A DNA stretch of 64,000 nt from Polyodon spathula (Eukaryota > Chordata > Actinopteri > Acipenseriformes > Polyodontidae): NCBI RefSeq assembly GCF_017654505.1, contig NC_054553.1, positions 9,842,558 to 9,906,557 on the forward strand, written 5' to 3'. Numbering within the stretch: the first letter of the stretch is position 1; each line of letters begins with the position of its first letter. Under the pieces are notes generated by a model. It ran no database searches, was not told the origin of the DNA, and was given only the letters and a program-made list of their open reading frames with translations. The translations under genes were made by a program, and so were the position numbers. Below are positions 1 through 14,227 of this stretch, one piece after another.

Positions 1-1088
1 GATTAATGTACATGATAATCAATATATGCATACAGTAGAGTATAGCTATCAAAACATAAATCAATTCCAAGAGTAAATTACTCTTGTGTTTAAAATACCT
101 TAGGGAAAACATGTACTGGAACTATATTAATTTGAGCAATGCATTTATTAGGGATACGACTACGGTACTTCAATGTAGATTTGAGGGAAACGGTTGTAGT
201 TCAGGTTAAATTACTTGATACATTAAGTAAAATTATCTCTACTGTAGCAAAACAAGAGTGAGAAAGAGCTGGCTAGTATCAGTTGGTCTTGTGCTTGCGT
301 GGTACAGATTTTACAGTTACTGGTCATTGGAAAGGCAACACCATTAAAATATATACAGTACACATCCTTAAACATTAGTCTGTAATAAAACATGTCAAAC
401 TCTTAAAAATTTACTGTAAAGTTTTACACATCCATCTATATCTACAAGTATTGCACAGTTCAAATAATACATAAAAAAAAAAAAAAAAAACTGACAGCAA
501 CTGAAAATGGTGCTAATTTAACCTGTGAGAGGTGGTGGTCTGATTGAGGCTGTTGCCAGGCAAGGAAGCCTATTCTAAGCTTTAAAGAACAGACCTGCAA
601 ATGAAGACTAATAAGCTTTTTTTTTTTTTTTTTTTCTTTCTTTTCACATAAGCTATTCACAAAGCTCAATGGAAGGATTTGTGGTTTCTGGAGAAAGAGA
701 AAGTACATTTGTCAAGCAGGCAAATAGTTCCTTTATCCCTGCCCTTATAATCAACGTCATTTAATGGAGGTAGGCCCCGTGTGGCACATTTTGACAAATC
801 AGTCCAGTAAATACTGTGGGATTTCAACTGGCTCCACACAGTCGGATAGTGGTGCTGACTGTGCATCTGGGAAATGCATTGCTGTTGTTTCAAAGAGGCA
901 GCTTCTTCTGTTTAATGCAGAGTCGAAAAGGATTTACACCATGGACTGTAATAGCAGTAAAAGTAGTATCAGTTCCATTTCACTGAAACACCTGAATTGT
1001 GCAGGAGTTATTTCACTTGTGATATCTAGAAATACTAAAACATAAATTATATATAAAGTGTGATGTATATATGAACCATCAGGTGACT

Positions 1089-1223
1089 AAGCCCCCAAAG
1101 TTCTAAACAACGCTCTAGAATATGTCATAGAATACATATACTTAATAAATAAAGAGAATAATGTTCATGGAGTGGTATGGCAATTTCACTCGTCAACATG
1201 GGCACGGACAACTTTGGGGGCTT
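1089..1223. repeat. Small element with perfect 14-bp inverted ends
   Basis: AAGCCCCCAAAGTT at 1089-1102 is the exact reverse complement of AACTTTGGGGGCTT at 1210-1223. The 107 bp between is AT-rich with no coding sequence. The size and ends resemble a miniature inverted-repeat element, but no clear target duplication was identified. Confidence 0.5.
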
Positions 1224-1293
1224 GTGGGTTATCTAGCCATCTTTATACTAATATTATATGAAATACTCATGATGTACTACTGAGAGATAGTTA

Positions 1294-1296
<3 letters not shown>

Positions 1297-1367
<71 letters not shown>
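1297..1367. repeat. (AT)n microsatellite, about 71 bp
   Basis: This is an uninterrupted AT dinucleotide run. The surrounding 1.2-6.1 kb is non-coding AT-rich intron, with a poly-T run at about 1817-1842. Confidence 0.97.
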
Positions 1368-1370
<3 letters not shown>

Positions 1371-1399
1371 TCAGGTGTCTCTGCTACGACAATGTTTTT

Positions 1400-1812
1400 T
1401 AGTATAATGTTCAAACTTGTACTTGTCAAACAGCTGCAGAGAGGTCTAGTAACATACTCGTCAGAAACTTATTTTTATATGGTCACCTTATAATTAAAGA
1501 AATTGATCCACTCCATATTTCGTTTAGAATAAAAAGTTATTACCTTTATTATTAAAACATTGCTGCAAAAAATAAAACAACATATTTCGACACCAGCTGA
1601 ATGCTATTCTTGTACCTGAAAACACTGTTTCGAAAAAGCGTTGTTGTATATACAATGTGCTTTTTTTTTTAATTTGTTTTTGTTTTATCATATCAAATTT
1701 ACGATTTACTGGTACTTATGTTCTATTGGTGGGGAACTTCCAGTGAGACATAATTTAATACTAATCTTGAAGTGCTGTAATTTCCTTAGCTTGGTTTATT
1801 ACCAGGATTTAT

Positions 1813-1847
<35 letters not shown>

Positions 1848-4800
1848 TGTCCTAAATGGCAGTTGAGTAATAAGCCAGATACACATGGAAAGTGCAATTT
1901 GTATGAGTCATTATGATGCCTTCAGTCTCTTGAGCCTGTAATACACTGTTTTCTTACAATTAAGTATGGTAAAGGATGGTAAAAAAAAAAAACATGGTGA
2001 ATGCACAGGCTAAGCAAGGGAAACACAGCTGCTGAATAATATGTGCATTTACAGTGGATCTACCAGTCTCTTCATATACATGTACAGTATAGCCCATATT
2101 CAGATATCCTGACTGTTGCAAGAAATGAGGGTGACATATGTTTAAATTCAGGCACTGTGTACTCTGTTAGTGTCTTCTTCTTACCATTATGACATGTAAC
2201 TGGGCGTGACTGATACTTTTTATATGTGAGTGTATATGGTATACACAGCATATGTATGTGGTAAATCCTTATTCACGTTTTAGTTTTTGTTGCCTTTTAT
2301 GTATTGTATATTTACTGCTTGACAAAGAAGAGTGACATATTAATACGTCTTTTTTTTTTAGGCGAGGTAGTGCAACCAGTCCTTGTGTTTGATGTTTTTC
2401 ATTAAAGGCACAGAGGAGCCAGTAACACAGCAGTTGTGGCCTTTTTTTGCTTTTGGAGGCCATCACCTGTCTGATTAGATTCATGCAGTTATTTAAAAGG
2501 ACCAGAGGCAAGAATGGCATTTATGGGAAATTGCAAAGCGAAACTCAAGAGGAGTCTACAAGAATAAAAAATGAAGTGTTCGCTCACAATGCTGTGTAAC
2601 TGTGAATGTATAAAAGTGGTTTCATCAATGTTGACAATGTTTTGGCAGTCACTAGTTCACAACCACACTTTTTTGTGGGATAAGAACAAATATCCCAGCC
2701 ATACAAAACATGCAGCAGACAACTTCACTACTTGTTATTTTTTTTTAATAAATAATAATAGCAGCTAGCAGCACCCACCACAACTTGGAACCCCAGAGCA
2801 GTTGTGAAACCTATTGAAAGGCAAATGGTTGGCTTTCAAAAGTACACCATTTAAAATGTAAGTAAGAGCAAGTTGATTCTGTAGTGGAAGAAAACAAGAA
2901 CTATTGAGTCTGCCTCTTTGTGGTAGCCGTGCAGTCTTATTAACATTCAAAGCAGAATGTATTGTTGCAGTGCAATTGTAAAATGGTTCTAAAAAGCATG
3001 TAAACCATTTTGTATGTAAACCACAAGCTTGACAAATCTTCACATGAACCATTGCCCTGTTTTGTTGCACCTGTGAAGATTCTCCAGTTCCTTTGTTTCT
3101 CTTGTCAGTAGTATTCATATTTTATCTGCATGCCTTTGTGTATCTCACAATCCACACATGGGATCTATCTTACTTATACTAGCTCCTAGTCATGTGGGGG
3201 ATAGATCTGTGTAGCACTCATATCCTGCATTTCTAAAAGCCATTGAGATTCTGACACCTGTTTAAACAGCCACAATGTTATTGTTTAATTGATTTATTGT
3301 TTTATTGAGATAGGGTCAGAATCACCTGTCACTAATTTCATTAGGCACACCTGCCTGTAACTAGCAGGCAGGTGTATAAAAGCAGTTTAAAATATGTTTG
3401 TCTGTCTGTCTGTGTTAAGGCTAAGGCCTGGGGAGTGGTCAGACCCCCTTTGGATTTTAAAGCAGATAGTCAGGAGAATACAAGGGAGAGACGTATTGAC
3501 AGTAGTTCCTGTAGATAAGAAGGCTGCAGGCCATTCACAGCTTTGCAGGTGGGGAGAAGTGTTAAAATCAATTATGTACTAGACAGAAAGCCAGTTAAGC
3601 TTCACTAAAACAGAGTGAATATGCTGACTAGATTTAGTTTAAAATTAACTAAAGCAGCCGAGTACTGAACATGCAGGCTACCAAAGAGACAAGTGTCGGA
3701 GAGACTGAATATTGAAGATGTGGAAAATGAGACCTACATTTTGAGGCTGCATTACACTCGGCACAGCCTGGGGAGGGGTTACAATAATACAGGTTAAGTT
3801 ACAGCTTTTTACCAGCGTGGTATGCCACTGGTAAAAGAGAGCTATTGCTTCACCTCTGTCAGGCAGTATGCATCTCTTGCTTGAAGGAACATACTGTATG
3901 GAAGTATGAGAGACAATACATAACTAAAGGGATACAGTGGGTTTTATAATGCTTCTACAGAATGTACTTCATACAATCTCTGAACATAGTATTTCATTAG
4001 ATATCTAGTTGAATTATCACCTAACAAATGATAAAAAACAAAAAAGAACATTTGTAAATATCTATTTTTAAAGGAAAATAATGTTCCCTGGCGTTGGCAC
4101 AGTTATATAACAAACTTTTTTTTTTTTTCTAGATGAATAGAACCCATACCTAATGTTTGTGCTAAGTCAGCGTTCACATAATTCATATACATTTTTTGTA
4201 TGTCTACAAATACAGGTGGAAAATGGCATCAAAAATATTTCTTATAATAGATCACTTAGGGATGAGAAGACTTAGTCCAAGTCAGCTCCCTACTAAGTGA
4301 GATCGATTGGAAATTTGCACCAGTTTAGTTCCTGTCCATCCCTGTTTTTTAAAAAAAAATTTATATGGATTGTGTCCTCTGTGCGACATTTTTTTTTCAT
4401 TAACGTAAAAACTTAAGCACAAGTTATATATAATATAAAATAAAGCACAAACTACCAACTTGGCTTAACCCCTCTTTTAGTTTTTCTTTTCCAAAAGTTC
4501 AAATTTAATGTAATAACACTAAATAAACAAGCGTGTATTTCAATATACACAGCCATTGTAACAGTGTATTCAGTGGTTGACACCCCTCTGCTGATAGATA
4601 ATGTAAACCACACATAACTCACTCAATGTTACAGTTGGTTTATAATAAACACTGCATATTGTTGAGAAAAGAAAAGAAAATTGTGACTCATTCAAAAACA
4701 CAATAAAAAAATAAGACAGCCTGCTGAACTGCAGAACCACTGTCATCTTTGGCTGAGAGTCATGTAAGCAAAAATGGAACTACTTGTTCCACATCACAAA

Positions 4801-5227
4801 TAAAGTGTAACAGCTATTGTTTCGAGAACCCCGGGCAAGGGAGAAATACAGAGAAAGATTGGTTGGGATAACTGCCGATTAAAAGCTTTCAATGTAAAAC
4901 ACAGCCATGGTAATGACAATATTCTCAGTAGTGCCTCCTCTACAACTACATAGTATGTTCCTGAAGGTAAGAAGACATTTGAATTAACCTTTAGACAGCT
5001 GGATATTTACTTGGTGTTGTGTTTCATTCCAGAGAAAGCAACCGCATCTGTTTTCTCATTGTTTGGTTGTTTAACTGGTGTCCCCTCTTGAATGTGATAA
5101 AGCAACTTTCATACAGTACACTGGTGCGTTGGAATGTTCAGGTGTTAGCATTAGTATCTGGGCACACAGCAATTCTTGTGGCGACCCATGATCTAAAGAC
5201 ACCCTGATGTTACACCCGAAAAACATA

Positions 5228-5302
<75 letters not shown>

Positions 5303-6115
5303 ATATATATGAATATATGTGCGAAATGAGTTATCTGGTATACTGACATCTCTGTACATTGACTGTTGAGTCATGTGAATTTATTTCATATTGCACTATT
5401 TATTGATTGCAGTGTTACTGTTATTATAATATAATTTTTAAAAATGCAGTCTTCAGAGACGTGTATGGCTAACTGATGTAATAAGAAGAAATTTGTTTAT
5501 CATTGTCTTCCTATTTGTTTGCCATATTATATGTATTTAGTGGGCTTGAATTGAAGCCATGGTTGAAATTCATGTTAGTAGCCAAAACAAGCATTTTTTA
5601 ATTCTTAAGTCTAATTTCCTCTCCATGCCCAACGGAAATGCTTACATGTGATAACCTGTTCATATCACAGTATTCCAACTATGGCTACTAAAATGGCCAA
5701 CATGTGTTGAAAACATGGCTGGTAATTACATGCATGACAATGATGTTTTCAGCAGTGTTTCTAAAGGCAGTGTGAATAGGGTATTCCACCAATAGAGCTG
5801 AGAATAAAGAGCACTTTGTACTAAGCCATGCACCTGGAATATTTAAAAAAAAGGTGTGAATGAACCATATTACACTCCAAGTAATTGCCTTTTTAATTGT
5901 CCCAAGGATGTTAAGATCACCCCCTATATTGCTTTTGCAGTCCCTTTCCAGCTTTGTAGTAAAACGGTTTCCAAAAACTCAAAATCAATAGAGCAGTGAA
6001 TGACATTTCTGCCTCATGTCTTCTTGAATGAAGTAGGGCTCTGTCAAAACACTAGAGTTTTGTTCTTTGATTGGATGCAATGCAGACACCTACAGTATAA
6101 CCAATTTCGCTAATG
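1400..6115. other. Non-coding intronic stretch
   Basis: I see unique-looking AT-rich sequence with short homopolymers, and no recognisable gene. A 117-codon open frame on the minus strand at 2765-3118 has no family signature I recognise and is probably fortuitous. Confidence 0.6.
5231..5310. repeat. (TA)n microsatellite, nearly pure
   Basis: A TA dinucleotide array broken once near 5290. It produces spurious IYIYIY open frames. Confidence 0.95.
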
Positions 6116-6590
6116 CAGGGCTTTTCAATAATCAAACGGTCTGCCGACAGTCAGCAAATTATAAAAATGTACTAAAATTACAGAAATTTAAATAAAGAAA
6201 AAACAAAAACAGCAAAATCGCAAATCAGTGTGTCTTATTTTTTATCCGGAAAAGCAGAGCGCATCACATCACTCCTTTCCAGTCACTAAGCCTCTCAGCG
6301 CGACTCATGCAAATCAGTTCCATTGAGTTCTGCTTTGAGTGCTCTGTGGGTGATTTTAGTTTTTTACTTCTGTTCTATTAAAAAAAAAAAAAAAGTTTGA
6401 AAAGTGAAATGGCTCTCTCTAGCGAGTAATAAGAAAAAATCGTAGATTCAACAATGAGAGGACCAATAAATACTTTACCAACTGTACTGAACACAAAGCG
6501 AATGTATTTATATTGCAATGAATGTCTGTCAGTATTTAAGGATTACAATGTGAAAACTTTTCAATGAAAAAGCATTTTGAAACCAAACAC
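6116..6590 (+). pseudogene. Remnant of a hAT transposon: left end and BED zinc-finger part of its transposase
   Basis: A hAT-like terminus CAGGGCTTTTCAA lies at 6116. About 290 bp downstream, an ATG at 6409 opens a broken frame. After two stop codons it reads EKIVDSTMRGP, then YLYCNECLSVFKDYNVK; after a stop and a frameshift it continues KKHFETKH, ending at 6590. The spacing C-x2-C ... H-x4-H and the words CNEC, YNVK and HFETKH fit the BED zinc finger at the N terminus of hAT transposases of the ZBED5/GTF2IRD2/FAM200 type. BED fingers bind the transposon ends. The catalytic part is not recognisable downstream and no right terminus was found, so this is a truncated dead copy. Confidence 0.65.
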
Positions 6591-6599
6591 TGAACTTTT

Positions 6600-9500
6600 G
6601 GAAATAATGATCCAGAGGGCTCAGCAGTTTGACGATACAAAGTCAAGGCGCTTATCTCTTCCTACCAACTTGCTTGTGCAACTCTTGTGCGATGTACTTG
6701 TGGATTGTTTTTTGAATATAAAAAAAAAAAACATACAAAGGAGATTTACAGTTTGGTCAGAAACAAAAGTCATTATTTGGGAAATTAACCAAAACATAGA
6801 AACATCATTACATTGATTTCTCCCATGTGCTACTGTTATCCCTTTCCATGGGACTAATCTATTTTTAATTTATGCAACATATTGTGTGATGAATGTTTTT
6901 TTTTTTTGTGTGTGTGTGGATTTTTACTCTTTTTTTTTTTCAGTCACATCATTAGCTTACAACTACACTGTCATACAGTTCTCACTCTCAGACTGTATAT
7001 TATAGTATATATTATAGTATGACAATTATAATATTAATATGTCACATACATTTTAAAATGTTTGTTGATACTCCATTAAATGTTCACACTGTTCTATTAT
7101 TAAAGTATTACTCATATGGTAAAATGTATAATCTTGTTTAATATACTAACATCGTGTAATATAATATTTGTTATAAAACGGATTGTTAGAATGCTGCATG
7201 CTGATTGGTCCATCAGTGTTCCAAGCCATTACAACATCCAATGCAATGTCACAATTAAGAATTTAATTAAATTGATAAAATGATGGCATGCAAAATAACT
7301 GAAAGAAGACTAATTAACTGATTAACTAACAACTAACAATACACCAGGTTTAACCCAAACAGAACATACAGTATAACTGCAGAAATTAGTGGAATATGTG
7401 CTGGAAAATGTATTGGCAAAATGTATTATATTAGTCAGACCCTATACATTATCTAAGGAAATGTTTCATAATTGTAACAATTTTATAAAATAGTTTACTT
7501 TATTAGATTAAAAAAGAATGAGATCCATATACTTTCACTGCCATGTTTAAATCATAGATGTGCCCTTTAGTTTTCTAATAACCTGGGTTGACAGTTTTAT
7601 TATTGATTATAGTACTGTAGGACTACATTGCAGATGAGCAGTTCTCATTCCAATTCTCTATGAATTTTCATAGGCCCTACTGGTGATGTAAAAAAGAAAC
7701 AAAATCTTCATAGATATGTATGCTGTATTTATTTTGAACTCAACTGTAAAGTTCAACAACCCAAAGAACTATAGAGAACAAGTTCAAATAAAATAACACC
7801 CTTTCTGATGGGTTGAATTAATTCAGTAGTCTCTTATGGTCTTTCACCTGGAGGTTTTGGTTCAAATTTGGCTTACATCACACACCGCATGATTGGTAGA
7901 TTAGTTCTGAGGTTTATACCTGAAAAAGTTTAGATACAAACATACAATATGAAGGTTGTGATCAATGTACATTCATCTACAGTATTTCTATACTGTTTGA
8001 CAACCAGATGGGGTTTTTCAAGGTCTTGCATCTGTTTTCTCTGATTCATGATCAATACTAGTTTCATATTGTGGAAACTGGAGCTCAATTGATGGAATGT
8101 TTTACTCTCCCTGAAGGAAAAATTTCCCTAAAAATATTTTAAACCTTTTAGTGACAATAAGAGCTGTATCTAAACAGTATTCCCAGGATGCATCAACTCA
8201 ACATGCAAACCAAATCTAGTCCACCAGATAAATCTAAATAGTTATGACAGTGTACTTAAAGTCCACAACACCCAAATGATTGGTCTTACAAGGTTGCCAG
8301 CTTATGAGATTGCCTTGATCAAAGCCAATGTTGTATGCTTTGATAAAAGTGAGTTATTTAGTATTATAAGAAGGAATTGACTGATAGTGACCATTGTTGA
8401 TTAGCTAATAAAACATGTTTGTGAATATTTTTTTTTTATTATTATTATTATTCCTGGAAGTTCTATTACTGTTTAAAAACACAGCCTGGATTGTCCAACT
8501 GAAATGGTATGTTTTTGAAGGCTGAATGCTTGATTAAAATACAAAATAACCATATAAAACTATACATTACATTGTTTAGGAAACTACCATACAATGACCA
8601 ATGTATTTTCTTGTAGAAATTAACAGAGCCATTAGCAAACCAATTACTTGCAATCGCAACAATGTATTGAAACAAATGTTGCGCAGCGGTGCTGAAAAAG
8701 TGGCACACTGGTACTCATATGTGACTATGGTAATTAAATAGATTACCAGTGTGCCGCAGTATACAGTACCATTGGCATACTTCCAAGTAACTATACTGTG
8801 TTAGACCTCCCAAGTCCAAACATCTGGACTCTTCTGTAGCTCAGTCACTAAATCTTTATCAGATAGATATTCTTAATCTAATCTTATTCTTAATCTTAGC
8901 CATTTTTAGCTGACAAGCCCATGAAAGAAAATGTGTTTCTTTTTTATTATTATTTTTTATCTATGAGCTGTTTTAAAGTGAAAATTATCAATATAAAGCT
9001 AATTTTGTATTCTCCAAGGTGACATACTTTAGAAAATTAATATATATTAGAATGTTCACAGCAAATCGATTGACCCAACACAGCTCCTGATTGCCTGCTA
9101 ATAAAAATAGCCAAGATGGCGCAGTTAGCTTCTAACTAGGCTTCTTGACCTGTGGAGTCCTGGGTTTCAGATGGGCATGGGAACTAAACTGCTCCATATG
9201 CTGTAAAATAAGATGGTCCCACCAGGGTAGGCTTCAGACATTTAGTGAGAATGGTTTGTATGCCTCTTTCAGAAAGTTTGATTAGAAACAGCGCTTATGT
9301 AAAATGCTGACATGTAGCAGCAACCCTGCTAGTCTGTAAAGAGGCAGATAACTTTAACACACTTGGGTGACCACAAATGAACAAAATGAAAGGCAAATGT
9401 ATAGCAAATTGGTTTTCTGACTCCTGTGAGCACCACTGCATCACCTTAATATCCAGAATATGATGGGCAAGTAATGTAAAGCAGCTGCATAACAGTGATA

Positions 9501-12500
9501 GTTGCAAAAAATTGAGAAATCTTTAAAAAAGGAAGATGACAAATGCTGATAATAAACCTTCAAACAATGAATTATTGGAGCAATTCTATGTTCTACATGA
9601 TGTCTCCTTTGGCTTTATTCCTTATTTTGACTTATTTAGGCGTTAAAACCGTACTTCTGCCCATCAGATTATCAGTTTGGTCACCATGTAAAATATGTTT
9701 ATTCATCTTAAAAAAATACAAACAGTTATAAATAGTTTCTTTATAACTATGATGTGTGTATGTGTTGTTGGCAAATTGCATTATCCATAATTGAACAAAA
9801 CCTAGGCATCACAAAAATTCATTGGCTAATATATATAAATCAATCAGTTCTCTAAAATTGCTAATTTCCTTCCTTATTTGCTCTGTTATTGCACAGCTAT
9901 ATTTTGTAAATAATGTATTGCATAATAATGCTTAATGCTACATTCATTACAGGAGTTGGTCCTACTGTATGAATTTAGCACAGCCAATAAATGTTCCTTA
10001 AATACAGTCATACTGTACATTATAGCAGTACAATATTGCCAGTATAGTTATAGTTTCAACTTAATTTCCATGTTAAACTTAGAGTTTCAACCATTAGGGG
10101 GTAGAATGATGTCCTTGGAATATCATTTTGTGATATTGTCTCTCTAAATCTTTTTACAGTTTTTCAATAGACTTTGCAATAAGCTTTGCACAGGTATTTA
10201 TTATGATGAAATCTAGATGGTGACCTACTTGTTCACTATACCAATACCTTTAATGTATTATTTACATCCTTGATAGCGAAACCTGGTCATTATTGTTTAG
10301 TTGAACTTTTCATTCTGTTGTGAAAGGTTTCATAATGAGTTTCACTGCTCACATTATCATTGTTTAGTGGAACTTTTCATTGTTAAAGGTGTTGTTGCTA
10401 TGGTTTTAAAAGCCAAACCTAGATGCAGCTGAGTTATGGGTGTTATGACATTTCCTCACTTTTGTAGTAATGTTTTTATAAGGGATTTTCTGACTTCTGC
10501 AGCTTCAACCTTAAACCATAACTATTATTTTAACAAAGTTTTTTGTAATTAATGTATTTGTATTTTCCAAGGCATTTTCTCTTGTTTTCTTCATGGCCGA
10601 TTATGTAATCAACTACAAAGGCTTTAACACCAAAACCTTGCTGTGCCCAGATGTTTTCTAGGAGATACTCATCATTGTCACTGTTGGCAGTCATTTTTCT
10701 AGATACGTTGTCACTGACACAGATAAGTGGTTCTCAGTTTGTTTTTATACAAGACCCAGTGCAGCCAGTCTGGACCTGAGCCAGACTCTACTCAGCTTGC
10801 AGTATATCTCCTGCTCAGGCCAAAATCACAACCACTACACTATTAAATTAATTCACATTCAAATGTCACAGTGAAAAAGTTTTGATAGCAAGCATTGAGA
10901 GAGAGAGGAGATGACACTGTGGTTCATTCTCCTTCACACAAGTGTAATTGCCTTTGACCTTTCACCTTGTCAAGATACTGTGCCAAAGAATCTGTTGCCC
11001 TTGCTGCATGACTTTGAGGCCTACCACCCATATCCTGAGGGCTCTAGTGCTGAGAAAAACTGACACACATGATCTAACATTTGCATAGATGAAGTACTGT
11101 TTCATTGTTTCACTTTGGACTGGGTTGACACTTCCTCTAATGAAGCCTCTTAGAAAATGGTCACGTGAGTCTGTTTGTGTGTGTGTGTACTGACATCTCA
11201 CTTTTATATGTTTGCTTCTGGTGTATTTTTCTTATTGAAATAATATTAATAAACTGTTTGGAGAAAGTGTGACTCTGAAGGGTTTCCTATGAATGTCCCT
11301 GAGTCTATGGGACAACAATGAATCCCAATGAATCTGTGTTCCTGAAAGAGCTCCTAATTGAATTTTAATAGATAATTAAATTAAGCCATAAATCAATTAG
11401 AATCCCATTGCTAGCAAAGATCGAATCCTCCTGAGCCTCATAAAGCAATTATTATAAAGTTATTATAAAAGCTGTGTGTTATCAAAAATAGTGTTGCTCA
11501 CATATATTTAACCATTTCCTATACTGTAAAAAGGAGCTTTTCCAAAAGCATGGGGAAACACAAGAACCCACAGGTTATAGGAAAGCTGAATGGCAGAATG
11601 CATCATTTCCTGCAGGGCATTTAACACCCCTTTAAGCAACAGTGTGTTTGTATTTAGCGTGGGATGGTAAAAAGGACACATAATTAGTTGAGAGCACAGT
11701 GGCACAATGAAATGGTCTTTTCATAGCACTCCGCGTCTGGGATCTGATTTCAGTCTATTTAGCCAGGGTTATGTACAAAGAGGGCACAACTTTGTTCATA
11801 TACACATGGACCATCCTTGGAAGGATAGGTAGTCTAACCACTTTGAGTGGTTTCTTTATTACAACCTTGTATAGTAGTCGGTTAGTTTACTGGTCTTTTT
11901 TTTTTTTAATTAAATTATCTTCCCTGCAATACAGATCTAAAGTACTGAAAGAGTTAGCAGTGGTTCTTCCACGAAGATCCTTATTCAAATGTATCTTAAA
12001 GAATCAGCCTGTCTGATACATTGCAAAACAAAGCGGTTCTCATTAGCCTTATACTGACTTCAGTGGAGCAACAGTCACTGGAAAGCAACAGTAACAAACT
12101 AAGAATTGTCTAACTTGTTAATGTTTTTTTAATAATTGAAGTTGTGTTTTTTGCAGCACTGTACAACCTCCTGCCTGTTCCTCTGTGACAGCCGTTTCTC
12201 TTTTATTTTTCTGATTTGGCTAACTACAAAGGGAATTCTTTCCCGTCTTCTTGCCTCTTGATTTTGAACCAAGTCAAAGCTTAATCTTCATCATGCATTC
12301 AGCTTATTCTACAGAGGCGGTGTCTGAAACTATTCAGATTTTTGGCAGTCCTGATCCTTAAACATTACCTGGTAGTAACTGCCAAGTAACCCCTGTTAAT
12401 ATAATATGACACTGTTTTTATAGAGGATTGGGTACACCAGTTGAGGAGCTCACAAGCTTTTGTCAATCTATGCAGAGAAAAAAAAAAACAACAGTAACTT

Positions 12501-12970
12501 AAAACATTTAGACTTAAAAAAAAGTCTATCCCCGAGTATATAAAGGCTTACAGGGTAAGCAGTGCTCGAGCTGCTTATTTCATTTGACAGAATGTTTGAG
12601 CCCTGGATTGAACCCTATACAATACCTTTCCCATTGCAGTCAAGAGAGTTAAATACTGATTTGTTTTCACACATTAAACCCATCAGTGTTAAATGGTTTA
12701 ACACTAAAACAAAAAAAAAGAATGCTGGTGCTAGTACTATAATTTTTTTTTTTTCTCCAAATCAATTTTTTTCTGGAAGGAAAATAACCAATGCTACATT
12801 TGTAAAATAAATAATACTACAGTTTCTGGTTTAGTACTATTGGCTGTGTATTTTTTTCTTTTTTGAAATGTTGCAGTGAAGAGTTAAAATGTCTTGATTA
12901 TGTAGCCCATAGTCTATTATAAAAAATAAGGTGTTTAGGAATGTGAATTAAGAATGAATAGCGAGGTAGA
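6600..12970. other. Non-coding intronic stretch
   Basis: No gene or clear transposon was seen. A 12-bp perfect hairpin lies at 8702-8755 and a conserved-looking AATTA-rich block at about 11280-11460. The rest is AT-rich unique-looking DNA with short poly-T runs. Confidence 0.6.
8702..8755. repeat. Perfect 12-bp inverted repeat (hairpin, 30-nt loop)
   Basis: GGCACACTGGTA at 8702-8713 pairs exactly with TACCAGTGTGCC at 8744-8755. It could be a tiny inverted-repeat element or chance; nothing coding surrounds it. Confidence 0.55.
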
Positions 12971-12971
12971 T

Positions 12972-12975
<4 letters not shown>

Positions 12976-13048
<73 letters not shown>
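12976..13048. repeat. (AT)n microsatellite, about 73 bp
   Basis: Pure AT dinucleotide run. The flanks to 14.2 kb are non-coding, apart from unconvincing overlapping open frames at 13052-13357 on both strands. Confidence 0.97.
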
Positions 13049-13051
<3 letters not shown>

Positions 13052-14227
13052 ATGATCTTTTCAAAGAGTGGGGAATATCTTTATAGTCAGCACCTTACAG
13101 CTTTGACCCGAGGCAGAGCTAAGAAAAGATGTACAGTAGCGAGTCGTAAAGAAGTCCTTGATAAAACCGGAGCCTGCACCTTTTCATGGTGCATTGCATC
13201 ACTCTGTTTGACTTCCACACCAAGAACATTGATACACTTTTTAATTACCCTGCTGCTCAGGAAAGCAAGCTCAGAAACCCTCATGCATTTTTTGCTTAAT
13301 TCCCCCAATGTGTTTGAACTAATGAAACAGCGAAAGCTTGACATAGTTAGTAATTAACAGGGAGCTACCGAATCAGATCGGTAGGGGATGAAATTCGTTT
13401 TACAGATAGATGCGTGCCTTTAAGGGATGATCGCTCCAGCATCATTCAGTGAAACAAATAGGTCCATCCCAATTGGGAATTGTGGTAAATGATGTGACGT
13501 AAAGGCTATCAGTTTAAGTACATTAAAATCAGATTTATATGAAAATGAATGGGGTAGATATCACCTGCTAAAGAATGCGTTCAAAACCTGGACTCCCAAG
13601 GAGTGGCAAATTAGTGAGTACATTGTGTACGAATGCATTATAAATGATAAATTAAAGTGCAATTTAGGGTATACAACTGTATAATATATAAGACATAGTG
13701 AGGCATATGTGTGTAGGGATGAGTCGGTATACCTGCTTTTTGGTTTACCGCGGTATAGGTACATTATGGTATTAATACATGTTTCAATTGCTGCGTTCTG
13801 TTACCCAAAAATTGCTGTGATGGCTGCTCTTGGCTGCTGTCTTTGACGTCACATGCAGCTTTTAGAGAAATACCTTCTCCCAACCTTGCAGCAGAGCACA
13901 CATTTTCAACATCCTATATTTATATTTGTATGGATCAATAGTCAGTTTAATGTAATTGACTAACATTAACTTTATTGTAAAATTATACATCATTTGTCAC
14001 AGATTTAGTACATTATGTTTGTTAAAACAATTGATTTATTTATTTAATATAAGTTGATAAGGCTGATCACGGCTTCATTGTATAATGATAAAATGTTGTT
14101 CGCCTCTGCTAACAAGGTGGCAGCAGTAGTTTTAGTGGTTATTTGCATTACACTTAGGTCACTCGTGATCTTTGCATTGTCCTTTCGGTTCACAACCGCA
14201 GCCAGCCTCTAACAGTAACATTTCAAA

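Noticed and set aside
2765..3118. 117-codon minus-strand frame with several cysteines
   Set aside because: No recognisable family, no splice or promoter context, and similar-length frames arise by chance in 64 kb.
5071..5349. Open frames with long IYIYIY runs (also near 25.2, 34.3, 48.8 and 57.0 kb)
   Set aside because: They are translations of (TA)n microsatellites, not proteins.
13052..13357. Overlapping sense and antisense frames of 101 and 85 codons
   Set aside because: They lie next to a microsatellite, have no known motif, and one is the shadow of the other.
13715..13860. Possible DNA-element end around GGTTTACCGCGGTATAGG
   Set aside because: The sequence resembles a transposon terminus, but I found no partner end or target duplication.
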